Assembly: GCA_016789905.1 (NCBI GenBank)
Contig: JAEUQC010000172.1
Span: 62,001-126,000 of the forward strand
Reading direction: 5' to 3'
DNA length: 64,000 nucleotides
Source of the DNA: Bryobacterales bacterium
GTDB taxonomy: Bacteria; Acidobacteriota; Terriglobia; Bryobacterales; Bryobacteraceae
The first letter of the stretch is position 1; each line of letters opens with the position of its first letter. Below the pieces are notes generated by a model. That model did not search any database, was not told where the DNA came from, and saw only the letters and a list, made by a program, of their open reading frames with translations. Shown here piece by piece: positions 35,446 to 44,587 of this stretch. The translations under genes and the position numbers were made by a program.

Positions 35446-37191
35446 TCAGTAGTTGTAGATGAAGTCGGCCTTGTTGAAGAGCGTCCATTGCAGGTGCGCG
35501 GCTTGCGCGGCGCGGTCGCCCGACTGCAACGTCGCAAGCGATGTGGACGTCTCGGCTTCGGTTGGCCGGCGGCCGAGCGTCGCCAGAAACAGGTCGTCGA
35601 TCAAGGCGGCGTCGGACTGTTGGAGACGCTCGCCTGAGACTTGGACGCGATCCAGCACAAAGGGATTGTTCATCAGTCGCAGCGCCTGTTCCACGTTGAA
35701 GTCGCCGGAGCGTGGTTGATCAACTCGATTGCCGCGCAGGAACGCATCGAGGAACGCCGCCACCGGATCGGTTCCGGGTCCGCCGCCGAACGGATTGCCG
35801 CCCGGTCCAGCGGCGGGCGGGCCACCCGGCGACTGCATCGCGATCATCGTGCCGGCAATGCCGCTCGCTTGTGCGATCGCGTCGTGGATCTCCTCGGCCC
35901 ACAGACGCCGCGCATACTTGCGTGCGAAAAACGGTTCATACTCGATTCGCCACTCGCCCGAATACGCCGACGAGAGTTGATACGCCTGCGAGGTCGTGAT
36001 CTGGCGCATCAGCGACTTCAGATCGAACTTCGCGCCGGCGAAATCGCGCCCAAGCTCGTTGAGCAGCCGGGCGTTGGTGGGCTGCAGGGTCCAAGGCGCG
36101 GGCGGCGGATTGTCCGGATCCAGCCGCGCCGGGTCGAATTGATTGGCGGGCTCCACTATGCCGACGGCGAAGAACTCGCGCCAAATGTAATTTACCGCGG
36201 CACGGGCGAACTGCGGATCGGCCGTCATTTCCCGCGCCAGCGACTCGCGCGGATTGTCGCCCGCCGGCGGCGCGTTCTCGTTGAACAGGTATCGCGGCTC
36301 GATGACGCCCGAACCGCTTCGCGGCGGACGGTCGCCCGTGACCGTATCGATCTGGTAGCCGGGCTTGGCCGGTTCGTCGCGGAAATACCACGGGCCGGTG
36401 CGGGGTTGAGCGCCGGCCAAGCCCATCGCCGTTTTCCCGAAGTAGGCGGAGAACTCCCACGCCTGGCGTCTCGTGGCGCGGCGGCCCCACAGGCTGATGT
36501 CGTCCAGATGGCCGCGGCCGTTGTGACAAAGGATGCAGTCCATGTGGCTGATGCCGAGGAACACCTCGGAGATGTGGGCCGTATGCAGGTCGAGGCGATC
36601 CTGCTCCAGTTGGATCGTCAGTCCGGCCCGGGAGAGAAACCCGAGCCGGCCATCGGTCCAACTGCTGTCTCCCTTCGCCGTGATCAACTCGCGCGCCATC
36701 TGGTCATAGGGCAGATTCGCCTCCAGCGAGGCGCGAATCCAGGCGTTCATGGCGTCGCGATCCTGCGGGAAGCGCTGGCGGCCGAAGTTGACGGAGTTCT
36801 TGAAAAGGTCGCCGAAGAAGAGCGTCCACTTGTCGACCCAACCGGGGGACGCTAGCAGTTCATCCACCAGGCGGATGCGCTTGTCGCCGCGACTATCGGC
36901 GAGGAACGCTTCCACGCGCTCACGCGTCGGAATGCGGCCCGTAAGGTCGAGCGTCACGCGGCGCAGGAACTCGGCATCGGTGCAGGCTTCCGCTGGCCGG
37001 ATGCCGGCTTGCTCCATGGCGCCGAACAGATTCTGGTCGATGGTTCCCGTGCCGGCCTGCCGGGGCGCTCCAGCCGAAGCACCGGGCCGGTACAGCATGA
37101 CGGCCTTGCGTGCGGCGGCCTGACGTAGTCGTGTACACTCGGTGCCCCAAGCGGCCGTCGCGAGTAATAGGGATAAGGCGATTCTCAGCAT
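35446..37191 (-). CDS. DUF1549/DUF1553 domain secreted protein with a CxxCH motif
   Basis: A 581-residue exported protein with signal peptide RIALSLLLATAAWG. The N-terminal DUF1549 domain contains DAEFLRRVTLDLTGRIPTRE and the later SPGWVDKWTLFFGDLF. CILCHNG follows near residue 220, a CxxCH that could bind haem c. The C-terminal DUF1553 domain holds NYIWREFFAVGIVEP, MRQITTSQAYQLSS and the ending FNKADFIYNY, which is diagnostic of the family. Planctomycete relatives carry cytochrome modules and pair with DUF1501 proteins, as this one does. A Gly/Pro-rich insertion interrupts the region near 465-485. Probably a periplasmic or surface complex, with unknown substrate. Confidence 0.87.
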   Translation of the reverse strand: MLRIALSLLLATAAWGTECTRLRQAAARKAVMLYRPGASAGAPRQAGTGTIDQNLFGAMEQAGIRPAEACTDAEFLRRVTLDLTGRIPTRERVEAFLADSRGDKRIRLVDELLASPGWVDKWTLFFGDLFKNSVNFGRQRFPQDRDAMNAWIRASLEANLPYDQMARELITAKGDSSWTDGRLGFLSRAGLTIQLEQDRLDLHTAHISEVFLGISHMDCILCHNGRGHLDDISLWGRRATRRQAWEFSAYFGKTAMGLAGAQPRTGPWYFRDEPAKPGYQIDTVTGDRPPRSGSGVIEPRYLFNENAPPAGDNPRESLAREMTADPQFARAAVNYIWREFFAVGIVEPANQFDPARLDPDNPPPAPWTLQPTNARLLNELGRDFAGAKFDLKSLMRQITTSQAYQLSSAYSGEWRIEYEPFFARKYARRLWAEEIHDAIAQASGIAGTMIAMQSPGGPPAAGPGGNPFGGGPGTDPVAAFLDAFLRGNRVDQPRSGDFNVEQALRLMNNPFVLDRVQVSGERLQQSDAALIDDLFLATLGRRPTEAETSTSLATLQSGDRAAQAAHLQWTLFNKADFIYNY

Positions 37192-37233
37192 CCAAGTCTC
37201 CGCGTTCAGTATGCGGTGCGCCGCCGTCAGCCA

Positions 37234-37288
37234 ACCTTACGAAGTGTAAAGGCCACGCTGACGCCGTTGCGTTCACATTTCGTAAGGT
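37234..37288. promoter_or_regulatory. Long inverted repeat between divergent DUF1549 and Spy/CpxP-like genes
   Basis: Arms 37234-37250 and 37272-37288 are complementary at all but two of 17 positions; the shared half-site is ACCTTACGAARTGTRAA. They are separated by 21 bases. The element sits in the 164-bp gap between divergent genes, upstream of the Spy/CpxP-like gene and its CpxR/CpxA-like pair. It is a candidate operator, possibly for the adjacent OmpR-family regulator, though such regulators usually bind direct repeats. A 17-bp imperfect pairing is unlikely to be chance. Confidence 0.6.
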
Positions 37289-37323
37289 CCGGCGCGACGA
37301 ATCTGGCGTTCAATGAGGACAGA

Positions 37324-37339
37324 GAGGCCCACCGGCCTC
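37324..37339 (+). promoter_or_regulatory. Leader hairpin next to the Spy/CpxP-like ribosome site
   Basis: GAGGCC (37324-37329) and GGCCTC (37334-37339) form a perfect 6-bp stem with a 4-base loop, just upstream of AAGGAG (37343-37348) and the ATG at 37356. It leaves the ribosome site single-stranded and may stabilise the leader or influence initiation. Confidence 0.35.
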
Positions 37340-37355
37340 CCAAAGGAGAAACGAA

Positions 37356-37796
37356 ATGAAACGGATATTCGCAACGATGACGGCCGCGATCCTGTTGGCC
37401 GCCGCTGGCTTCGCTCAACGCCCTGCCGGGCTTGGCGCGCCGGATCCGGCGCAGCGCTATAACTTCATCGCCGGCTATTTGAACCTGACCGACAGTCAGA
37501 AGCAGCAAGTGAAGGCGATCTTCAGCGGCTCCGCCGAGGCCCGAGAGGAGGGCCAAGGCAAGATGCGTAGCGCCCGGGAGGCGTTGTACGACGCGATCAA
37601 GAACAACCGCAGCGACCTTGAAATCGAGCAACTGGCCGCCGTCGTGGGCGCCTTGCACGCACAGGGCGAGGCCGGGATAGCCAAGCAGCGGAAGCGGCTC
37701 TACAACCTTCTCACCGACGAGCAGAAGTTGAAGTTCGAAACTCTGCACCAGGAGATGCCAGGAGGTGGCGGCCGCGGCCCGTTCGGAAGGCCGTAA
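37356..37796 (+). CDS. Spy/CpxP-family periplasmic protein
   Basis: A 146-residue protein with signal peptide MTAAILLAAAGFA. The mature part is helical and shows two LTxxQ-type motifs, LTDSQKQQVKAIF near residue 49 and LTDEQKLKFETL near 121, the hallmark of the Spy/CpxP/CnrX (LTXXQ) family. Such proteins chaperone envelope proteins, sense metals or damp Cpx-type kinases. A Gly/Arg/Pro tail ends the protein. AAGGAG with a 7-nt spacer precedes the ATG. The gene lies directly before a CpxR/CpxA-like pair, so it is probably an accessory regulator or target of that system. Confidence 0.85.
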   Translation: MKRIFATMTAAILLAAAGFAQRPAGLGAPDPAQRYNFIAGYLNLTDSQKQQVKAIFSGSAEAREEGQGKMRSAREALYDAIKNNRSDLEIEQLAAVVGALHAQGEAGIAKQRKRLYNLLTDEQKLKFETLHQEMPGGGGRGPFGRP

Positions 37797-37806
37797 CGGC
37801 GCGCCT

Positions 37807-37840
37807 GGCTGTGGCGGCGTTTTGAGACACCGCCACAGCC
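37807..37840 (+). terminator. Stem-loop after the Spy/CpxP-like gene
   Basis: GGCTGTGGCGG (37807-37817) and CCGCCACAGCC (37830-37840) form a perfect 11-bp stem with a 12-base loop, 10 bases after the stop codon. There is no T run, so termination may be partial, allowing some read-through into the regulator gene 22 bases further on. Confidence 0.55.
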
Positions 37841-37862
37841 GGACTATCATAAAGCGAAAAAC

Positions 37863-38564
37863 ATGACTGCCGGATCCCGCCGCCGTTTCCTGATCGTCGA
37901 CGACGACCGCGACCTCGGCCTGCTGCTCAAGGAGTATTTCGCGGGCATGAGCGTTGACACGGCCATCGCTTCCGACGGAGCCAAAGGCCTCGCACAAGCC
38001 GTCGATGGCGGCTTCGACCTGGTGATTCTCGATGTAATGCTGCCGGTGCTCGACGGATTCGAAGTCCTGCGCCAGATCCGCACGCGCAGCAACGTCCCCA
38101 TCATCATGCTCACCGCCCGGCGGGAACGTGATGATCGACTGGCCGGACTGCGATCCGGTGCGGATGATTATCTGCCCAAGCCTTTCGATCCCGACGAACT
38201 GTTGGCGCGCGCCAACGCGATCCTCCGCCGCGTGGACCAGGCCGAATCGAAGACTCCCGATATCGTTCTGCCCGGCAACGTAGTGATCGATGCGGCGAGC
38301 CGCAGCGTGCGTGCCTCCGATCAGGTACTTGACCTCACCTCGCTCGAGTTCGCGATCCTTGACCTGCTCGCTCGCCCGATGGGCCGCGTTGTATCCCGCG
38401 ACGAGATTTCCGGCGCGCTGTATCAGCGTCCCGCGCAGGTCTACGATCGCACGATCGACGTTCACATCAGCCGCCTGCGGCGAAAGCTCGAAACGGCACA
38501 ACTCAGCATTCGCGGCATTCGCAACAGCGGATATGCCCTGGTGACGGCAGGGAGCGAACTGTGA
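37863..38564 (+). CDS. OmpR-family response regulator, CpxR-like
   Basis: A 233-residue two-domain regulator. The receiver has the acidic cluster VDDDRD (12-17), phospho-acceptor D57 in ILDVMLPVLDG, T in MLTAR and K in LPKPFDPDEL. The winged-helix domain (about 130-230) includes LTSLEFAILDLLAR and DVHISRLRRKLE, then GIRNSGYALV, typical of OmpR/PhoB proteins and close to CpxR in motif spacing. It should bind DNA as a dimer when phosphorylated. The kinase gene follows with a 4-bp overlap, and the Spy/CpxP-like gene precedes it, so the set mirrors the cpxP-cpxRA arrangement. The inverted repeat at 37234-37288 is a candidate target. Confidence 0.9.
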   Translation: MTAGSRRRFLIVDDDRDLGLLLKEYFAGMSVDTAIASDGAKGLAQAVDGGFDLVILDVMLPVLDGFEVLRQIRTRSNVPIIMLTARRERDDRLAGLRSGADDYLPKPFDPDELLARANAILRRVDQAESKTPDIVLPGNVVIDAASRSVRASDQVLDLTSLEFAILDLLARPMGRVVSRDEISGALYQRPAQVYDRTIDVHISRLRRKLETAQLSIRGIRNSGYALVTAGSEL

Positions 38565-39901
38565 GGTCCCTCTACGGCGCGCTCCTCACCTGGTTTGGCG
38601 TTCTGCTGGCGGTCTCCATCGGCATCATCGTTATTTTCGGCCCGATGGCGACGCTGCGTGTCTCCAGCCGCGCCGGCCCGCTCGAACGTACGAATTTCCT
38701 GTTCCTGCATCAGGCCCGGCAGGCACTCACGGAGCGCGGAACGCCGGGTTTGGAGGCCTATTTGAAGAGCCTCTCGGCGGACCTGCCCGCAAGGTACTTT
38801 CTGCTGGACTCCAGCTATCGAGACCTCGTCACCGGCGAGGATCGTGCGCAGCTTGCCGAAGTTGGCCGATCCAAGTGGTTCGTGCGGCGCGTGGAGGCCG
38901 GCCTGGTACGCACCTATTCGGAGGGGTCGATCCACCTTGTGTCCGTCATTCAGCCGCGCGCTGGCGATGGTGGCGCGGGCGGCCTTCCCTACATCCTGCT
39001 GGTGGGCGCCGTTGCCGCCACGCTCTGCTGGCTCTTTGCCGCCCGGCTCGCCCGTCCCGTGAGGGAACTGGCGCGGACCATGGAGGCGTTTGGGAAAGGA
39101 CACACCAGTGTGCGCAGTTCCATCCGGCGTGCCGACGAGATTGGCGAGTTGGCCGCGTCGTTCAACACGATGGCGGACCGGATGGAAGCTCTCGTTGCAG
39201 CCGAGCGGCGCCTGCTGCAAGACGTGTCGCACGAGTTGCAATCGCCACTCGCCCGGCTCGCCGTCGCCGCCAAGCTGACTCCTCATGCCGCCGATCGTCA
39301 AGCCGCCGCCGCCCGCCTGCAAAAGGAGATCCACCGCATCTCGGAACTGATCGCCAGCCTGCTGGTTCTGACGCGGGCGGAGGGCGATCCCGCGCAGCAG
39401 CGGAACGATCACGTAAACCTCAGGACCCTGGTGGCCGAGGTCGTGGAAGACTGCGAATTGGAGGCGGCGGAGAAGGACTGCCGCATTGCCATGGTACTGG
39501 CCGATTGTTCGACGCGAGGGAACTGCGAACTGCTGCATCGCGCGGTGGAGAACGTCCTGCGAAATGCGGTGCGATACAGTCCGGCCGGCGGCGTTGTGGA
39601 CGTCCGGTTATCAAGCGACGCCGAACGCGTTGAGATCGGCGTACGAGATCGCGGCCCCGGTGTTCCGGGTGACTCGCTCGAACGCATTTTTGCTCCCTTC
39701 TACCGCGTCGAGCACTCGCGCGACGAGAGCACAGGCGGAACCGGCCTCGGGCTTTCGCTCGTCAAACGAGCCGTTCTGTTGCACCGAGGCTCCGTTCACG
39801 CCACGAACTCGAACCCTGGGCTGCAAATCTCCATTCATCTTCCCGCGGACAATTCGCAGGTGCATCTTCCCGCACCGTCGTCTTGCCCCGCAATTCGTTA
39901 G
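38561..39901 (+). CDS. Sensor histidine kinase, CpxA-like
   Basis: A 446-residue inner-membrane kinase starting at a GTG that overlaps the regulator stop by 4 bp. An N-terminal membrane helix (9-29), a periplasmic sensor loop (about 30-142) and a second helix (143-162) are followed by a HAMP domain. The HisKA domain has VSHELQSPLARL with phospho-acceptor H224. The ATPase domain shows N in NVLRNAVRYSP, DRGPGVP, FYRVEHSR and GGTGLGLS. This arrangement and the E-L-Q-S-P-L motif match CpxA. The sensor loop is compact, consistent with sensing envelope stress. Its stop codon overlaps the convergent TonB receptor's stop by 4 bp. Confidence 0.9.
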   Translation: MRSLYGALLTWFGVLLAVSIGIIVIFGPMATLRVSSRAGPLERTNFLFLHQARQALTERGTPGLEAYLKSLSADLPARYFLLDSSYRDLVTGEDRAQLAEVGRSKWFVRRVEAGLVRTYSEGSIHLVSVIQPRAGDGGAGGLPYILLVGAVAATLCWLFAARLARPVRELARTMEAFGKGHTSVRSSIRRADEIGELAASFNTMADRMEALVAAERRLLQDVSHELQSPLARLAVAAKLTPHAADRQAAAARLQKEIHRISELIASLLVLTRAEGDPAQQRNDHVNLRTLVAEVVEDCELEAAEKDCRIAMVLADCSTRGNCELLHRAVENVLRNAVRYSPAGGVVDVRLSSDAERVEIGVRDRGPGVPGDSLERIFAPFYRVEHSRDESTGGTGLGLSLVKRAVLLHRGSVHATNSNPGLQISIHLPADNSQVHLPAPSSCPAIR

Positions 39902-42900
39902 AACGCGAAACGCAAACCAACCTGGATGGTCCGCCCGCTGCCGAATTCAGCGCCCTGTGTGGAGGTGATGCGGCCGAAGTTCGCGGCATTGATCCCCAGC
40001 GCCGGAATACCAAAATTGGCGTGGTTCAAAAGATTAGTGAACGACCCTTCCACCTGCAAAAACGTGCTTTCCCGGAAGAAGAAGCGCTTCTGGAGTTTCG
40101 AAGAAAGAGTGGCCGTGCCTGGGCCAATGAGTTGGCCCGGCCCCACCAGTCCGAACCGGCCAATATTGGACGGAGGCAGAAGAAACTGGCTGCGATCCAC
40201 AAACCAGCCGTTGATACTTCGCTGATCGGCCGGCAGGTTGCCATAATTTGCGATGCCGGGTGCGTAGTCCGGCCGGTTGTTCGCGCGCGCGTCGACATTG
40301 GTGCCGCTGGGATCGGTGGAGCCATTGGTAATGGGGGTGAGGAACGGGCCTGTCTGGGCAAGGAAGATCCCGGAAAGCTCCCAGCCGCCAAGCGCGCCGT
40401 TCAGCACGCGCTGTCCGGCCGTGCCGCTTGTCAGTGTCTGTTTGCCCCGGCCGAATGGAATTTCCCAGTTGGCGACGGTCAGCCAGCGGTGGCGGCGCGT
40501 AGACGAAACGTTGCCGTAGTCCAGGCCGAGATTAAAGCGGTCCGTTGGCACCGAGCCGGCTTCACTGGCGAAGCCGGTGCTGTTGGAACCGGTCGCGTTG
40601 CTCAGGTTCTTCGACCAGGCCCAGGAGGATTGAAAACCAAGGCCGCTGGAGAAGCGCCTGTTCACTTCCAGCAGGAAGGCGTTGTACTTGGCCGAGACCC
40701 CGTTATCGCGGCTATAAACGATGGCCCAATTGGGATAAGGACGGCTGAGGCGGGCCTGCTGATAACCGATGGTATTGGGTTTCACCTGATTCAGATCGGG
40801 GCTGGAATAGAGCTTCACGGAGTGCGAGCCCTGATAGGTCAGGCGCAGGCCGGTGTTGAAGCCCAGATCGCGTTCAATGGTAAAGTTCCACTGTTGCGCG
40901 GATGGCACCGGGCCATGGATTTCGTTGCCACGCCGGAAATCGGCGGTGCCGACGGCGGAGATCGCGCCTAGTCCGGCCCCAAACGGGGCGGGGAAACGGA
41001 GCGCGGGGGTGTTGTCGGCGTTGCGGAAATTGTCATAAGTCCGCGTATCGGAGGTATGAATGCCGGTCAGCGAGTAGAAGACGGCGCCAAGTATGGTGAC
41101 GGCATAAATACCGTAGCCGCCGCGAATCACCGTCTTGTTCCCGAACGGCCGGTAGGCGAAGCCGATGCGAGGCAGGAAGTTGTTCAAATCCGTATAGCGA
41201 AGACGGTCCGGCAGTCCGGCGTCGGCGGCGGTGACGATTGGCGTGCTTCCGATGGACTGTTTGAACTGCGGCGAGGTAAGAGCGAGCGAAGCGGCGTTAG
41301 GAACAATCACACGGCCGCCGGGAAAGTCGCGGTCGAAGTTAGCCAACTGGAGCGTCTTGTCCCAGAACGGCTGCTGTACTTCGTAGCGGACGCCGTAGTT
41401 CAGCGTCAGTTTCTGCGTGATTTTCCAGTCGTCCTGCGCGAAGACGGCGAAGTGGTTGGCGGATCCGTCAATGTCGGGACTGGTGTTGGCGAGCCGCGTG
41501 CGTTGCGGGAAGCCAAGCAGGAAGTCGGCAAAGGGATTTCCGGACCACATCCCGTTGAACCGGTACTCGCCCAGGTCATCGCCGGAGAAGAAGGAGATGT
41601 TATCGGATGCGCGCAGGATTTTCCAATCCATGCCGAATTTGAAGGTGTGGCGATTATGGGTCCATGTGAGGTTGTCGGTGAACTGTATGTTGCGGCTGAG
41701 CTGGGTGTAGCCACGGCCCTTGGCGGTGCCGGCAAAACCGGTGATGCCGAAATCGGGAACGCTGGCCACCTTCGGCGGGTCGGACCGGATTCCCTGAATG
41801 CCAATGGATTTCACGATCGACGGTCCGTCGAGACTTGTTCCGCCGGGGCCGAAATCGTTGGTGAACGGGCGGTTGGCGAAGCCGGTCCGGAATTCATTGA
41901 CGAGGTTGGCCTTGATGATGAAGTTATACGCGGCGGTCATCGATCTGGACCCGGTCTTGTTCCGCGTGTCGCCCAGGGTGGGCAGGCTTAAAGGGCCAGT
42001 CCCGACAACGCTTTTGTCCGAGTAGCGGACGAAAACATTCTGTTTTTCGCTAAAGGTGTGGTCGCCGCGAATGTCGTACTGATTGTTTTCGTTGATGGCC
42101 GGCAGTTGCAGACGCAGGTTGGGACTGGCGACGGAATCGCCGGCGAAGTTCTGCCGCGGATAAAGCAGTTCCAGCGTTTTCGCGATGGACGGGGCGATGC
42201 GGCTGGCGGGGATGATATTGCCGGGGAAGGTGACACCGGCGGCAAGGGGATCGCGAATCGCGGCCGTTACGCTGGAGAGATTTCCCGAGCGGTAGCTATC
42301 AGGCGGAACAATCTGGTTGATCTGGCTGGCCACATGGAAGCGGAGCGCCTCCCAGGAGCCGTACAGGAAGGTCTTGTTCTTGCGAACGGGGCCGCCGCCG
42401 CTGAGCCCGAAATCGTTGGACACCTTAAAAGGCGCCGATGTGCGGGAGGAGAAAAAATCACGGGCGTCGAAAGCGCCGTTCTGGTGATACCAAAACGCCG
42501 CTCCGTGGAACTGGTTGGTGCCCGCCTTGGATGTGGTGGTCACGTCGCCGATCTGCGCGAATTCGGCGTTGTTGGAGACGGAACTGACTTTGATTTCGTC
42601 GATCGCGTCGGCGGAGGGAAACATCTCGGAGATGATGCCGTTGGAGCGGACGTTAATGGACGAGATGCCATCAATGGTGGAGGTGGCCTGGAACGGCGCT
42701 CCGCCGGCGATGGAAATGCTGCCGCCGCCGGAATCGGTTTGCACGCCTGGCGTGAAGGAGATGGCGGAGAAGACCGAGTTCGTGCCGCCGGCGCGGAAAT
42801 TGACCGGGAGTTTTTCAATCTGCGCGGAGGTCTTGGAATCGACAATGGTGGAGCTGTCGGTCTGAATCACCTGGCGCGCGGTGGTCACCTGTACTTCGGT

Positions 42901-43245
42901 TGAGGTGGAGGCGACATCAAGACGGGCGTCGACGCGGGCGATTTCCCGGGCCCGCAAAATGACGCCCTGGACCTGATTCTTGCGGAATCCGGAGGCCTCG
43001 ATGGTGATCTCGTAGTTGCCGGCGTCGAGATTCACAAAGGAGTAGTTACCGGAGGAGTCAGTAACGGTTTGGCGCGCCTCGACCGTCAGGACGCTGCGGG
43101 CTTCTACCTTGGCGCCGGCGATGACGGCGCTGGAGGCGTCGGAAACAGTTCCGCGGATTTCACCAAAGGTGGATTGGGCGAAGGCGGGAAGAGCGGCCGC
43201 CGCGACAGCGGCTGCCAGAAGGGTCGAGATTTGAAAGATCTGCAC
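39898..43245 (-). CDS. TonB-dependent receptor, Oar-like, with carboxypeptidase-regulatory domain
   Basis: A 1115-residue outer-membrane protein. The start is a GTG at 43245 with AGGAG 7 nt upstream; the frame is open further upstream but that extension lacks features. The signal peptide (ISTLLAAAVAAAALPAFA) is followed by a carboxypeptidase-D-regulatory-like domain (FGEIRGTVSDASSAVIAGAK), a plug domain with ATSTIDGISS, and a long beta-barrel ending in an aromatic FGSGRTIQVGLRFAF. The Oar-type architecture is heavily expanded in Solibacter and relatives, usually for large carbohydrate, peptide or other ligand uptake. No TonB or SusD gene is adjacent, so the ligand cannot be inferred from context. 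Confidence 0.9.
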   Translation of the reverse strand: MQIFQISTLLAAAVAAAALPAFAQSTFGEIRGTVSDASSAVIAGAKVEARSVLTVEARQTVTDSSGNYSFVNLDAGNYEITIEASGFRKNQVQGVILRAREIARVDARLDVASTSTEVQVTTARQVIQTDSSTIVDSKTSAQIEKLPVNFRAGGTNSVFSAISFTPGVQTDSGGGSISIAGGAPFQATSTIDGISSINVRSNGIISEMFPSADAIDEIKVSSVSNNAEFAQIGDVTTTSKAGTNQFHGAAFWYHQNGAFDARDFFSSRTSAPFKVSNDFGLSGGGPVRKNKTFLYGSWEALRFHVASQINQIVPPDSYRSGNLSSVTAAIRDPLAAGVTFPGNIIPASRIAPSIAKTLELLYPRQNFAGDSVASPNLRLQLPAINENNQYDIRGDHTFSEKQNVFVRYSDKSVVGTGPLSLPTLGDTRNKTGSRSMTAAYNFIIKANLVNEFRTGFANRPFTNDFGPGGTSLDGPSIVKSIGIQGIRSDPPKVASVPDFGITGFAGTAKGRGYTQLSRNIQFTDNLTWTHNRHTFKFGMDWKILRASDNISFFSGDDLGEYRFNGMWSGNPFADFLLGFPQRTRLANTSPDIDGSANHFAVFAQDDWKITQKLTLNYGVRYEVQQPFWDKTLQLANFDRDFPGGRVIVPNAASLALTSPQFKQSIGSTPIVTAADAGLPDRLRYTDLNNFLPRIGFAYRPFGNKTVIRGGYGIYAVTILGAVFYSLTGIHTSDTRTYDNFRNADNTPALRFPAPFGAGLGAISAVGTADFRRGNEIHGPVPSAQQWNFTIERDLGFNTGLRLTYQGSHSVKLYSSPDLNQVKPNTIGYQQARLSRPYPNWAIVYSRDNGVSAKYNAFLLEVNRRFSSGLGFQSSWAWSKNLSNATGSNSTGFASEAGSVPTDRFNLGLDYGNVSSTRRHRWLTVANWEIPFGRGKQTLTSGTAGQRVLNGALGGWELSGIFLAQTGPFLTPITNGSTDPSGTNVDARANNRPDYAPGIANYGNLPADQRSINGWFVDRSQFLLPPSNIGRFGLVGPGQLIGPGTATLSSKLQKRFFFRESTFLQVEGSFTNLLNHANFGIPALGINAANFGRITSTQGAEFGSGRTIQVGLRFAF

Positions 43246-43272
43246 GGGCGCACTCCTGAAAGAGATGAGAGC

Positions 43273-43323
43273 AGTGTAACAGGATTCGCCGTTTTCCAAG
43301 TGGAAGGTGACTAATGCTACACT
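43273..43323. promoter_or_regulatory. Putative overlapping divergent promoters (TonB receptor / YprB-like gene)
   Basis: In the 112-bp divergent gap, the minus strand has TTGGAA (43294-43299) and TACACT (43273-43278), separated by 15 bp, which could drive the receptor gene. The plus strand has the extended -10 TGCTACACT (-10 at 43318-43323), with TTCCAA (43294-43299) 18 bp upstream as a poor -35. The two would share the TTCCAAGTGGAA element, whose arms are self-complementary. Spacing and matches are imperfect, and acidobacterial promoters are poorly characterised, so this is tentative. Confidence 0.3.
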
Positions 43324-43357
43324 CTTGCCAATAGGCGAAGATGAGGCGAATTGAGCG

Positions 43358-44587
43358 GTGTCGAACATCCAGGACCAGTTAGCGCACCTGCGGCAGCGCA
43401 TGAACGCGGTGACGGAGGCGGCGGGCGCCGCCGAGGCGGTGAAGATCGCGCCTGGAGACGTTACCGATTGGCTGGATGGTGCCGAAGTGCGGACCGCCCA
43501 CGGAGCCCATTTCGAATCCCGCCGCATCTGGCACAACCACCAGCGGCACGGCAGCGTATACATCTCCGATCTGCAGGAACTGCCCGGCGATATGCTGACG
43601 GCGATCAGCGAAGGCCAGTTGGCGGATGTGGACCCAAGGAAAGTGGCCTATCTCGATACGGAGACGACGGGGTTGGCGGGCGGATCGGGGACGTATGCGT
43701 TCTTAATCGGTGTTGGAGCGCTGACGGAGGCCGGTTTTGAACTGCGGCACTTCTTCATGCGCGACTACGCCGAGGAATCGAGCCAGTTAGCGGCGCTGGC
43801 CGAACACCTGGAGCGGTTTGATGTGCTGGTGACCTACAACGGACGCTCCTATGACCAGCCGTTGCTGGAGACGCGCTACCGCATGTCGCGTATGCGGCCG
43901 CCGTTCGCGCGTATGACCCATTTTGACCTGCTGTACGGCGCGCGCCGCCTCTACCGGCTGGCGTTTGAAAGCTGCCGGCTGGTGGAACTGGAAAGCCAGA
44001 TTCTGGGTGTGGAACGGATCGACGACGTACCGGGATCGATGATTCCGTACCTGTATTTCGAGTTCCTGCGAACGCGTTCTGCCCATCGGATGTGGGGAAT
44101 CTTTGAGCACAACGCATTCGACATTCTGACGTTGGCGTGCCTGACTGGAATCGTTCCCCGGGCATTCCACGCGCCGCTCGAAGTGCCGCTGCATCGCGGA
44201 CCGGAAATGGTTGGGCTGGCGCGCTGGCTGCGCACGGCGGGGCGCGCCGCGGAGGCGGTGGTATTGCTGCGCCGCGCGCTCGATAAGGGTCTGCCGGACG
44301 GGCTGATGTGGCGCACCATTTGGGATTGCGGGTTGCTGGAAAAGAAGCTGGGAAATGAGCCGGCGGCGCTGGCGTTGTTCACCGAGTTGACGACGGCGCG
44401 GAACCCGCACCAGGCCGAAGCGCTGGCGGAACTGGCGAAATACTACGAGCACACGGAGAAGAACTACGCGTTGGCGCTGGACATGACGGAGGAGGCGCTG
44501 CGCCTGGGCGCCACGGCGGAACTGGAACGGCGGCGGGAGCGGCTGGCAAAGCGGATGGCGACGCGGCGAACGGCGCGGCTGATTTAA
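43358..44587 (+). CDS. RNase H-fold exonuclease-like protein (YprB type)
   Basis: A 409-residue cytoplasmic protein from the GTG at 43358. Residues 95-260 form an RNase H-like exonuclease domain: the metal motif DxE is D100-T-E102 in VAYLDTETTGL, with THFDLLYGARRLYR and a late HNAFDILTLA supplying other acidic residues. This is the YprB-type ribonuclease H-like superfamily (RNase_H_2). The C-terminal third (about 280-400) is helical with TPR-like character. The target, RNA or DNA, is not defined for this group. It is preceded by a candidate promoter and converges with the broken VOC gene, sharing a 4-bp stop overlap. Confidence 0.82.
   Translation: MSNIQDQLAHLRQRMNAVTEAAGAAEAVKIAPGDVTDWLDGAEVRTAHGAHFESRRIWHNHQRHGSVYISDLQELPGDMLTAISEGQLADVDPRKVAYLDTETTGLAGGSGTYAFLIGVGALTEAGFELRHFFMRDYAEESSQLAALAEHLERFDVLVTYNGRSYDQPLLETRYRMSRMRPPFARMTHFDLLYGARRLYRLAFESCRLVELESQILGVERIDDVPGSMIPYLYFEFLRTRSAHRMWGIFEHNAFDILTLACLTGIVPRAFHAPLEVPLHRGPEMVGLARWLRTAGRAAEAVVLLRRALDKGLPDGLMWRTIWDCGLLEKKLGNEPAALALFTELTTARNPHQAEALAELAKYYEHTEKNYALALDMTEEALRLGATAELERRRERLAKRMATRRTARLI

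Noticed and set aside
43246..43563. Upstream extension of the TonB receptor to 43563
   Set aside because: It would run across the divergent YprB-like gene start and lacks a leader. The GTG at 43245 has AGGAG and a signal peptide directly after it.
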